Assembly: GCA_015680685.1 (NCBI GenBank)
Contig: MNCI01000975.1
Span: forward strand, 45,130 to 109,129
DNA length: 64,000 bases
Source: Gnetum montanum
Taxonomy: Eukaryota; Streptophyta; Gnetopsida; Gnetales; Gnetaceae
Reading direction: 5' to 3'
The position numbers and the translations under genes are program-made. The notes under the pieces are model-generated. The model was not told the DNA's origin and searched no databases. It was given only the letters and a program-made list of their open reading frames with translations. Shown one piece after another: positions 1 through 8,500 of the stretch; positions within the stretch are counted from its first letter, which is position 1; the number at the start of each line of letters is the position of its first letter.

Positions 1-1480
1 GACAATATTTTTCTACCTCATTGTACTTTTCCTCATAGCTATTAATGCATGGCTTAGGTAATAGACTGGGATTTCAGACCTGTCATATCTTTTTTGACAT
101 AGCAATGTAGCAATAGATGTGTCTAAAGTGGCAAGGTAGATGTAGAAAGGCTTATCCCTCTGTGGTGGATAAACAGTTGGGAAGTGTAAAAGCTCTTTCT
201 TTAGGTTATCAAAGGCTTGCTGACATTAACCTATCCACTCAAAGTTGACCCCCTTCTTGAGCAGGTGTTGCATGGGGTGTAGTTTGTTTGTAAACCTCAC
301 AATAAACCTTCTAATAAACTGTACTCTACCTTGCAACCTGTGCAACTCCTTAAGGTTTGTAGGTGGCTCTAGGTTAACGATAGCTCTAACCTTATCAGGA
401 TCTACTTGTATCCCTATTTTCGACACTACAAAGCCTAACATGCATTTGGTTTTTAATCTGAAAACACATTTCCTAGGGTTGAGGCACAGCTCATGCCTAT
501 GACAATGTTGGAGGACTATATTGAGGTCATTGGGATGATCAATAGCTTCCTTAGACTTGACTACTATGTCATCAATGTAATTGTTTAATCTCTCTAAGAG
601 GTAGTCACTAAAAATGTATGTCATCGCTCATTGATAGGTTGCTCCAACATTTTTGAGTCCAAAGGGCATCATCGTGTAACAAAAGGTTCCCCAAGGGGTC
701 ATAAAGGTAGTTGCTAACTGATGCTCTAGGTTGATGTGGATCTAGTTATAACCTGAGAACCCATCCATGAAGGATAGTAAGGCATGACTAGCCATGGTGT
801 CGATAAGTTGATCGATACTTGGAAATGGGAAGTCATCCTTAATTGTTGCTTTATTCAAGCCTCGAAAGTCTATACAAATTCATATACCTCCCATTTTCTT
901 AGAAACTACAATGATGTTTGATACCTATTCTGAGTAATCGACCACCTGAATGAAACTAGCTTGGTAAAGCTTGGTGATTTCATTACGTATAGCTAGTGTA
1001 ATATCTGATTTGATTTTGCAAGCCTTTTGCTTGAATACCTTGACACATGGATCTAGGATAGTGTTGTGTTGTATGAGTCATGTGTCTAGGCCTAGCATGT
1101 CATCATATCACCATGCAAACACTTTAACATTGTCATTGAGAACTTTCGAGATGTTTCAATATACTTGTGGATGTAATACAGAGCTAACCTTCAAGGTTTT
1201 TGCTTTACCTCTAGAGGTAGTTACAGGGATTTTAGTAAGAGGGTCCTCAGTCACATCCCCTGCCTCTAAGTCTAGGGCTTGTACTAGGTGCTCAGGCTAG
1301 TCTAGGGATGTTTCTAGGGACACTATGATGTCATGAGTGGAGGATAATTCAAATTCTACCAATTCTAGATTCAAGCATCATGTAAATCTGCCGTTGGGAC
1401 CCATCAAGATCAAAGGCAAACAAAGATCATCATGCAAAGCCATTTTTTCAATTGGACCTATCACAATAAGCAAATAAACC
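1..1480 (-). pseudogene. Ogre/Tat-like Ty3/gypsy pol fragment: reverse transcriptase and start of RNase H
   Basis: Reading leftwards on the minus strand from about 1,450, the translation gives the RT N-terminal linker (DNVKVFAW, then LDPCVKVFKQKACKIK), the VSNIIVVSKKMGG and IDFRGLNKATIKDDFP blocks (about 900-830), SFMDGFSGYN (about 775-745), PFGLKNVGATYQ (about 665-630) and the catalytic YIDDIVVKS (about 580-555). RNase H begins below 225 (FDNLKKELLHFP, then LSHAL) and runs off the window. This block order and wording match plant Tat/Ogre-type gypsy polymerases, which copy element RNA into DNA in virus-like particles. The frame holds several stops, so it is a relic. The matching protease lies 6.2 kb upstream on the same strand, past an opposite-strand gene. 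An AG acceptor-like sequence at 1,458-1,459 sits where Ogre elements have an intron between protease and RT. Confidence 0.88.
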
Positions 1481-1544
1481 AAGTCAAGTGATACCTATTG
1501 GAAATGTGTAATGAATATATGTAAAACAATAATGCAACATAACA

Positions 1545-1935
1545 TAATTTCCAATTTACGGTCTTGGTGGACCGCCACTATGAAAAATTTTAAAATTGCT
1601 AGTTTAAGATCTTAGCATACCGTAACCCTGTAACATCATGAGACGAATGCTAAAATTTCCAATTTAAGGTCATGGTGGACCATTAATAGGTTTAAACATG
1701 TAAAGGAGGTTAAGGTTGCTAGTTTAAGGTCGTAGCGAACTGTTACCTGGACTAGAATGCTAAAATTGCTAGTTTAAGGTCTTAGCAAATCGTAACTGGG
1801 CTATATTGTAGAAAGAATGCTAAAATTTCCAGTTTAAGTTCATGTGGGATCATCACTAGGGTGTATTATAGGTTAAAATTGCTAGTTTAAACTCTTTGTA
1901 GACTGTGGTGGTGTAAAATTTATAGATATAGAGTA
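1545..1935 (+). repeat. Tandem repeat, about 56-bp units x 7
   Basis: Seven diverged copies of a unit beginning AAAATTGCTAGTTTAAGGTC, or its variant with TTTCCAGTTTAAG, start near 1,545, 1,597, 1,650, 1,708, 1,759, 1,820 and 1,872. The array lies just upstream of a TATA box at 2,074. Related TTGCTAGTTTTAGGTC words recur at 7,040-7,270, so the array and its relative bracket the plus-strand gene between them. Confidence 0.75.
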
Positions 1936-2073
1936 AAATTTTGGGTGGACCCACTTGCTATGTTGCAGATGAGAGCTACGCTGCAGTGGGACTACACTAC
2001 AGTAATGCTACACTTCTGGGGTGTTCCACGTTACTTGGGATGTGAAAGTGATAAGTGTTTTTACTATGTTGGC

Positions 2074-2080
2074 TATAAAT
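2074..2080 (+). promoter_or_regulatory. TATA box of the plus-strand spliced gene
   Basis: TATAAAT in the context GGCTATAAATAGGGG, about 30 bp before a plausible start of transcription near 2,105 and 137 bp before the proposed ATG at 2,211. It follows a run of TACGCTGCAGT and GCTACACTTC words that resemble the words in the gene's introns. The assignment rests on position and motif only. The same box could belong to an LTR of a nested element. Confidence 0.5.
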
Positions 2081-2326
2081 AGGGGATTACCCCTTGGTAA
2101 ACTTGTCATTTTCATTGTTAGAGCCCACACCCAGAGTGTAGCACGGTCGAACTATGAGAGAGCGTAACTAGCATAGCAGTTGACAAAGTTGATTTGTAAG
2201 TAGGGTAATGATGTGCAAAAGCAAACGTAAGCATTCAAGGCTAGCCAAGGTGGACAAAGTGAGGAACACTCTAGGATGCCTCTCCAAGGCATGCGTTGAG
2301 GAATGACAAGAGGCTTCGTCTGCTCG

Positions 2327-3272
2327 GTAGGTCACTATACTACCCTCGTTTTTAGCATGTGATGTATCAGGTTAATTTGCCATTTCTGTTACTATTTTGG
2401 CCATCACAGCCATTATTGCCATAATTTTTTTCATTGTTTTTATTTCCATTTTTGCCACTACACCATGGTTGTCGCCACTTCGGCCGCAATGGCCATGGTG
2501 GTTGCTATGCTACAATTGCGCATGGTACTGCCCTATCCACCATTGTTAAGAATGGTCACTACGCTATCATAGGGGTTCATGCAGTTCTGGGCAGTGTAAC
2601 GCATGCTCAGCGTAATGTACCACCCTTAGTAGGAATTTTTTGTTTGCAAAGGTTTGGGATAGTGTAGCACAAGCAAAGGGAGAGGATATTGTGTCTACGT
2701 TTCGCAGTGAAGTAGGGCCGAGACAATGGGAATACTCCAAGTTCCTTTTCATAGGCCACTTTATTCTAGTCATTAGTGCTATCATATTGTTACATTTTAC
2801 TTTCTGTTATGCTACGTTGTTACATTGATAGGCCTTTTAGGTTGTTATGCTGGAAATTTGTCATGTTGCTATGCTGCCAAAAGCCCACTATGCTGATATG
2901 CTATTAGAGTGTTTTGCCTACTACATTGGCATGTATGTTGCATGTTGTGCTTATTGTACTTCTAATCTTGCTACATTACATGAGGTGCAATCATTTTTCT
3001 ACGCTGCGCTATGCAGCTGTCACCTTTGCATAGAGTGTAACTAATACACTATGCTATAGAAGGTACACTTTCTACGCTAGGCTATGTAGGGCGTAGCTGC
3101 TACACTATGCTACGTCTAATACTTTGCTATGTTATATGCAATGTTTGATTCTATTTTACTAGGGACTTATTGTTACATGCCTAAGGAAAGCCTGTGCTGC
3201 AAGAGTTACACTACGCTACTTGGTACTTGTCAGTTGATTGTTGCACTAACGCTTTCTTGTTGTATTACATAG
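2327..3272 (+). other. Intron 1 of the plus-strand gene, rich in TACGCTATGC words
   Basis: A 946-nt phase-2 intron, donor CTCG|GTAGGT and acceptor TACATAG|G. From about 2,480 to 3,240 it is packed with variants of the words CTATGCTAC, TACGCTA and TAGCGTAG, for example near 2,504, 2,804, 2,850, 2,996, 3,046-3,115 and 3,209. The open frames in it (such as 2,434-2,667 and 2,847-3,044) are made of these words and have no coding character. Splicing it out joins a CG at the exon 1 end to a G at the exon 2 start and keeps the frame. Confidence 0.5.
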
Positions 3273-3722
3273 GGTCATGCTAAAACCCATCCTAATCATC
3301 CTTGAGGTGGTAGGAGTCTCATGTTGCCTTAGTAAACTCATGGACAATGCCCCCCCACCCCACACACGACTAGGACAGTAGGCGATCTAGTTCTAGGAGG
3401 CTGCAAAGGACTTCCTGGAGTTCCTCCTTCATCATTTTAGTGTGATCGTGTGGTCACACTTATCGGTCAAAATAGCCACCATACTTATAGAAACATTGTT
3501 GTCCAAGGTGAACCAAGGAATTTTGAAGTTCATGGCTGATGGGTCGATCAAATACATAGGTGCAGAAGGCTCAGACTAGCGTCCAAGGGGTTTGAGATGC
3601 TTAAGTTAGATCTGGGACATGCTTGAATACAAATGCTACCATCTATAAAACACGTTGTACATTGCCCGTCACATGGGCACCTGCTTTCAGAACCCACTTG
3701 GAACCATTTATTGTGCTAGCCG
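3273..3722 (+). pseudogene. Exon 2: FCP1/NIF-like (HAD-family) phosphatase domain, catalytic residues lost
   Basis: The exon translates in one frame through about eight stops. In order: KPILIILEVVG (3,283-3,315) at the place of the KxLVLDLNG motif, DFLEFLLHHFSVIVWS (3,409-3,456), FMADGS (about 3,530), a GLRCLS-IWDMLEY block (about 3,598-3,635), NTLYI (3,649-3,663) and NPLGTI (3,691-3,708). These match, in order and spacing, the NLI-interacting-factor domain of plant FCP1-like proteins (LDLNG, then FxVxVWS, then NTLLIDDSPYK, then NPxxTxI). Active family members remove phosphate from phosphoproteins through the first Asp of the DxD-type motif. Here that Asp reads Glu (3,304) and the IDD pair reads IAR, so activity is not expected. 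Recognition is by eye; a chance resemblance is unlikely but possible. Confidence 0.55.
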
Positions 3723-3808
3723 GTGAGTCCTACAAAGGTGTTTCAAATGTGTTGTATGATCTACCTTGCACTACTTAAAATTCTTACCAGATTCTTACAT
3801 TTTGCTAG

Positions 3809-4083
3809 GTTTTATATTAACCAAGCCAGTCTTCATGGTAACACGAACACATTAGCATTGGTCCAAAAAGCTCTACAAGAGTTCTCTTCTACTGGGAATG
3901 TGTGTGTCGGTATTATAGAACAACTCGGGCTTGATTTCAAAACCTATTCAACCAAGTATTCCAAGTTCTATGGGAAATGTAAAGAAGTTGGCTGGTTGGA
4001 TAGCGAATGGGCATCTTGCCAACTGCTTACCGTCAAAGATGTTTTGGTGGAAATTCCATCATTTCCTATGCCATTTAAACCTA
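3809..4083 (+). pseudogene. Exon 3 of the plus-strand gene, unknown domain
   Basis: Continues in frame from exon 2 (CG plus G makes the joining codon) and is open for its full 91 codons, with FYINQASLHGN at the start and CKEVGWLDSEW, then FPMPFKP, at the end. The donor GTATGT at 4,084 leaves one base, which pairs with TA at 4,168 to restore the frame. I do not recognise the domain. It is the best preserved exon of the gene. Confidence 0.5.
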
Positions 4084-4167
4084 GTATGTTAAATCGTGCA
4101 TTTTTTTATGTGCTCAAGTGATGATTTTCTTTTTCTTTTGCTAATTCTTTGTTGCTAACTATTGTAG

Positions 4168-5212
4168 TAATGACTGAATCCCAAGAGGTTACAATGATTA
4201 CCTCTAGGCTTGACAAGACCAACCTCTTCTTCAAGTACGAGAAGGTGGAGGAGACTCAGCGTTGGCTTTGCAATGGGGCCCCAGCCACCCTTGTTCACAA
4301 CATTTAGGAGATTGGCTCATGGATTTATTCTTGGTAGTAAATCTAAGTGTCCCGGCTGCAAAAATGCTTTCCCTAGCTAATTCCTTCTCTGAAAAGGCTA
4401 ACCGCTTTTGCACACGTGTTCACAATGTGCAGGTGGTGTACAAAATTAATGATCAACTATTCGCAAATATTTTTGGTATCCCTTCTAATAGTCTCCCTAT
4501 AGGATAAAAATCTAGCAAAGATGCAAACCATCAAAGGGGTATTGAGGAATGGCTAGGGACAAGCAAGGGTTGAAAGTGGATTTACATCCATAAGGTCAAG
4601 CTAGCGATGGCCAAAATGATTTACTCTATCTTCCGTGCCCATGCTTTTCCTAAGCTACTATCCCAAGGGAAAATCCTTAGAGTAGAGTAGGCCTAGATCA
4701 TGAGAGAGGTCATGGAGGAAGGGAGCCATTATAACTAGGCCAAGTACCTCTCTAAAGGCTTGCGCGCTGAAATGATCAAGCTTCGTGAGAAGCTTGATCC
4801 CATTTTAATGTGCATTACACTTTCTTTGTAGCTTGCTTGCGGTAGTTTACAAAATTCCTGGTGGTCCATGAAAATGGCACCTGGGTAGAGCAGGATCATA
4901 ACCAAATATCTAAGCCATGGATTTTCTAGATTTTCTGCACCACTCGATCCCAAGACTTGGAAGCTATCAGGAAATCACTTTCAATAACAACAAGGGATTG
5001 TGTGGTACCATCCTTTCATGCCTGGGATAGTGTGAGAGAGGTGCCTCCTATTAACATAGACAGTGTGTTAAGGAGGACATGCCTCATTGCATAAATTATC
5101 AAAACTAGGCTGCAGCATAAAAAGTCTTGCCTTACAGAAGAACCTCCCTGTACAAGTGAAGAAAGAGGGAAAAGGCTGTGAATCAAAGTTCGTAGAGTGT
5201 AGCCCCTAGTTG
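4168..5212 (+). pseudogene. Exons 4-5: env-like / extra-ORF domain of plant gypsy elements
   Basis: Exon 4 begins IMTESQEVTMITSRLDKTNL. After a frameshift near 4,330 it reads SFSEKANRFCTRVHNVQVVY and IFGIPSNSLPI, then HKVKLAMAKMIYSIFRAHAF, FPKLLSQG and SKGLRAEMIKLRE. The pattern of a short FxE-xAxxF stretch, a VxY block, an IFGIP block, and then a helical segment with a prolyl FPK recalls the extra, so-called env-like ORFs of Athila- and Tat-type elements (VREFYAN, then LIxxFLGIP, then the downstream helix). Exon 5 from 4,832 reads HENGTWVEQDHNQ, then FHAWDSVREVPPINIDSVLR, up to the strong GTAAGT donor at 5,213. The family match is by pattern only, and the function of these ORFs is unknown. 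Confidence 0.45.
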
Positions 5213-5337
5213 GTAAGTATGCTTTACTATCTGATTAGCGTAGCACCTGCTATGCTATGCTACATTATATAGCATAGCATAGCATAGTGCCTATTTTATG
5301 TTGAATAATATTACTTATTTCGATCGTGTTTTATCAG
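5213..5337 (+). other. Intron 5 of the plus-strand gene
   Basis: A 125-nt phase-1 intron with the perfect plant donor GTAAGT and acceptor TTTTATCAG. Its middle is a TAGCGTAGCACCTGCTATGC and AGCATAGCATAGCATAG stretch, the same word family as intron 1. It separates RRV-stop-PLV from a run of Glu codons. Confidence 0.6.
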
Positions 5338-5866
5338 AAGAAGAAGAAGAGGAAGAGGTTTTAGCCCCTAGAACAAGGATGCCTGCTGAAGAGGAAAAGG
5401 ATGAGGCCTCGGCCATAGAAGAGGAGGTCCCTGTTGTGGAGGAAGAGGCCCCAGCTATTGATGACCCTTTCGCGAAATGTGCCTCAATGCCTGAGGGGCA
5501 CATGTCTATTGAGGATTCCGCCACACTTTTGGGTCAGCTAGAAAGAGAAGGGTTGCAATTTGATGCTAGTGAGTTTAATCACTTTCTTGACAGTGTTTCG
5601 ATGGATGATCCCCCTACTATCACCCCTAAGGGTTTACTGGGTGGGAGCTTTGCACTGTCGTTTATCATTTTTCGTAAGCTTTGTTGTTGTCCTCTCCATC
5701 ATGGCTAACATGTTTTGTTGTGCAACAGACACCACTATTGATGCCCCTGATCCTTCTTCCTCAATCCATCTCTAACCCTAGACCAAGACCCCCAATAAAT
5801 TCACTTTCATGAAGTGTGTGGTCGATGACCTGATTGATCACCTAAGGAAAATTGATCCTGAGATTG
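5338..5866 (+). pseudogene. Exons 6-7: acidic linker
   Basis: Exon 6 (5,338-5,631) encodes a Glu-rich stretch (EEEEEEEV, then EEEVPVVEEEAPAIDD) followed by EFNHFLDSVSMDDPP. A 97-nt phase-1 intron (5,632-5,728, acceptor TTGTGCAACAG) leads to exon 7 (5,729-5,866), which reads DTTIDAPDPSS, two stops, then KFTFMKCVVDDLIDHLRKID. Its end, ATTG|GTATGT, is a strong donor. An acidic, proline-containing linker before a coiled coil fits a structural or interaction protein, but no function can be named. Confidence 0.5.
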
Positions 5867-5956
5867 GTATGTTGGAATTGCTACGCTAGGCTCTCTACGT
5901 TGTTGTATTTTTTTGCTATGGCACTATGACTAACACTTCCCACATGCGATTAATAG

Positions 5957-6767
5957 CTTCTTGCCTCAAGTGGGATGCTCGACAAGCCATTGAAGTCAAT
6001 TTCATGACTAAACTTCCTCTAGAGGTAGCTGAGGTACCTCATCACATATACGAGGACTCGAGTAAATGTGCATTATACTTGGTGTGCTCCTTATGGGAGT
6101 GTAGGCATGTGAATGAGGACCTCTGGAAGAGGGTACAGAAACTTGAGAAAGAGAAGGCCAACCTAACCACTGAAGTGGAGGACCTTCAGTCCAGGAATGA
6201 ATTTCTATTGGCTTGTGACACTTGCAATGGTAGTTGGTGTACGGCCGTCATTAACTATGCAAGATATTGGATAGTTGTACGGAGCAAAAATAAGGCCACT
6301 CGCAAGATCATAGAACAATGCATGCAAATGGACCTTCTGGCCCAAAAGAACCAAGATTGGAAGGATTATAGTGCAAAGGTGTAGGAATGGGGATAGGCAC
6401 AAAAGAACCATAAGCATATGTATAAAATGGAATGTGCCACCTATCGTGAATAATATCGGGATGCTTCAATTAAGTTGCATACCCATGAGCTATTTCTTAA
6501 TGTCATTGGCACTTTTGGGGCCTATGAGAAATTTATGCAATAGGTGGAGGTCAGTGAGTCTCCTAAAAGGTAAATGACCTTACCTACCAGGGAGACCACC
6601 ACCGCCACCTTTTCCCCAGGACCACCCAATGGATAGCTGTGGAAAAGGGGAAGGTTGCAGCAAGTGCTGATCTGGGAGAGGGGAATTGGGCCAACCTCAC
6701 AGAGGAGATGTTGCAACGTCTTACAAGTGGCATGGATAAGATACCCTCTGAAATGGATGTGTCATAG
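5957..6767 (+). pseudogene. Exon 8: coiled-coil C-terminal region
   Basis: After a 90-nt intron (5,867-5,956, acceptor GATTAATAG) the frame resumes as ASCLKWDARQAIEVNF and is open to 6,381. A heptad-like stretch WKRVQKLEKEKANLTTEVED lies at about 6,125-6,185. After two stops the sequence stays protein-like (YKMECATYREYYRDASIKLH), then shifts frame and ends with LTEEMLQRLTSGMDKIPSEM and TAG near 6,765. A possible last small exon (PNGDAGSTEIGNSDGNEEL, about 6,831-6,892) follows a pyrimidine-rich stretch ending AAG, but its phase does not fit cleanly. AT-rich sequence after 6,900 could hold the polyadenylation site. Confidence 0.5.
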
Positions 6768-7039
6768 TTTATTTTATGATAGCCTTTGTTGTAGTTTTGA
6801 TTTATTATTTTATTTTCTACCTTATGCAAGATCCAAATGGAGATGCAGGATCCACTGAAATAGGAAATAGTGATGGTAATGAAGAGTTATAGTGTGGCAG
6901 CGTAGGATTTTTTATTTTTCTTTTTCGAATTTGATTTTTTGTAAACATTATTGGCTGACATTGAATGAAGAATATAATGTGAAACAATATATTTTTAATG
7001 TGTTATATTTTTTTGTCTTTTTGGGCTCCTTGAGGGCCT

Positions 7040-7270
7040 CTTGTTTTAGTTTTAGGTCATTTTAGGCCATTGCTTAGTAATGATTTTTTTATTTTTTGTT
7101 TGTCTATTTTATTTTTGGATAGTAAAGTTGCTAGTTTTAGGTCTTAGTGGGCCGCGATGGTAGTTTAAGGCCATTCTGGGCTATCACTAGTTTTAGGTCA
7201 TTTCATGCCATTGCTAATTTTAGGCCATTTTGGGTCATTGCTAGTTTTAGGCCATTTCGGATCATAAGGT
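7040..7270 (+). repeat. Tandem repeat, about 28-32-bp units
   Basis: At least five copies of CTAGTTTTAGGTCATT or GGCCATT variants in a row (clearest at 7,128-7,265). The first full unit, TTGCTAGTTTTAGGTCTTAG, matches the units of the 1,545-1,935 array in the same orientation. Together the two arrays flank the plus-strand gene like direct repeats. Confidence 0.65.
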
Positions 7271-7324
7271 ATCGATGACAAGGGCCATGCAATTGTAAAC
7301 TGTGAATCGTCCAATCAGTATAAA

Positions 7325-7515
7325 AATATATGTAAATGGTCTAAACAAGAAATTCAATATGAAAAATGCAAATTATGCAATCAGCAAACTCAATGTGAAA
7401 TATAAATTATGTAATCAACAAACTCAATGTAAAAATGTAAATTATGTAATCAACAAACTTAATGTAAAAATGTAACAATACAAGCAACCAATCGAATGTA
7501 AAAAAAATATAAGTC
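7325..7515 (+). repeat. AT-rich tandem repeat, about 35-bp units
   Basis: Four to five copies of a unit AAATTATGTAATCAACAAAC plus TCAATGTAAAAATGT. It lies directly 3' of the protease stop of the minus-strand Ogre-like element, so it may be part of that element's protease-RT spacer. Confidence 0.65.
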
Positions 7516-7648
7516 CTACAAACAAGAAATTTACTACAAAATGTAAATCATACAATTGAATGTGTACCAATTCACTAAAGTGATGTGAAAACAAGTTTTA
7601 GTCGTGCAATTATTTTCTAACCCAGTGTGGGTTAGGCGAGGCATATGG

Positions 7649-8500
7649 TCAAGAGGCCTTGCATTGGTATTCATCTATGTTTTTGCCCACAGTTTGAAAG
7701 GGTAACTCGGCCCACTTGCTTTCCTCATTTGAGTTGACATTTTTGGCTGACTCATCAATCAAACAAGGGGTTTTGACATGAACAAATGCTTCATTTTCAG
7801 AGATTACTATCTCTGAACCCTGCTCCATGTCAACATTGTTTATTTCTTGGGCAGTTGCTTCATCACCGTAGATCATCACTTCCCTACCTGCATAGGGTAG
7901 GTGAATCTCTTGATGTATCGGTGAAGAGACAGCCCTTAATTGGGCTAACCATGACCTCCCCAAGATTAGGTTGAACCCAGGCATCTCTTCCATCATAATG
8001 AACACCACATTTGTGGGGAATTGGTCCCCTACCACAAATTTAATGTTGACAGTTCCTTTTACCACTATGCACACCCCGTTGAATGATTTCAGGCAAAATG
8101 TTGACATGGGCCTTGATCTAATCAACCAAGCCTAATTTTTCCACTATGAGAAATGGAATGACATTTGTAGCAGCCTCGTCATCAATGTGTACCCTTTAGA
8201 TCTTGTATTGGTCGACCCAAATTATGATGAACATGGGTGCTGTTGTCACCTAACCCTTTTTAGGGTCATCCTTAATGGACTTATCATGAAACATCAATTG
8301 GGGTGACCGCCATTCTTCGACCGTGGAGGAAATCATGATAGTATGGATTGCTTTCTCTTTAGTTGGCATATTTTTTTCAATCAGGATAGACACTTACATG
8401 CAAACCATGGCTTCATGATGCGCTATGGAAGTCATTACCAAGTCATACAGGCTCAAAGTTGTATTTTTCTGTTTTAGGGCCTGTTTGACCTATGTAAAAG
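7649..8500 (-). pseudogene. Ogre-like retroviral-type aspartic protease
   Basis: Minus-strand translation reads SLYDLVMTSIAHHE (about 8,470), VHIDDEAATNVIPFLIVEKL (about 8,195-8,135) with the active-site region altered from DxG to DDEA, then KSFNGVC and the flap-distal LILGRSWLAQL plus VSSPIHQEIHLP (about 7,950-7,890). The protease cuts the gag-pol polyprotein in the particle. The second copy on the plus strand at 29,700-30,420 has the same blocks (VHVDDGTTINVIP; ILGRSWLDKL; SSPIHQEIHLP), which confirms the family. The C-terminal 150 codons are open; the N-terminal part has stops. Downstream the frame dies at 7,649, where an Ogre intron donor would be expected. Confidence 0.82.

Larger units (their letters stand above)
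2211..6767 (+). pseudogene. Multi-exon gene antisense to the Ogre-like element (FCP1/NIF-like exon, env-like exons, acidic and coiled-coil exons)
   Basis: Proposed exons: 2,211-2,326; 3,273-3,722; 3,809-4,083; 4,168-4,784; 4,832-5,212; 5,338-5,631; 5,729-5,866; 5,957-about 6,767. Donors read GTAGGT, GTGAGT, GTATGT, GTGAGA, GTAAGT, GTTTAC and GTATGT. Acceptors all end in AG, several after a pyrimidine-rich run. Phases agree across the junctions (2, 2, 1, 1, 1, 1, 1), so the frame on one side continues on the other; this is the main evidence for real introns. The fourth intron is only 47 nt and least certain. The frame contains several stops, mostly TAG, and a frameshift near 4,330, so the copy is dead. 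It lies between protease and RT of an element on the other strand. Plant Tat-lineage elements can carry extra antisense ORFs, but this position and the FCP1-like exon are unusual. A separate captured or nested gene is the alternative. Confidence 0.65.

Noticed and set aside
2434-3044. Plus-strand open frames of 60-77 codons (2,434-2,667; 2,640-2,828; 2,847-3,044)
   Set aside because: They lie in the proposed intron 1 and are built from the TACGCTATGC words, with no coding character.
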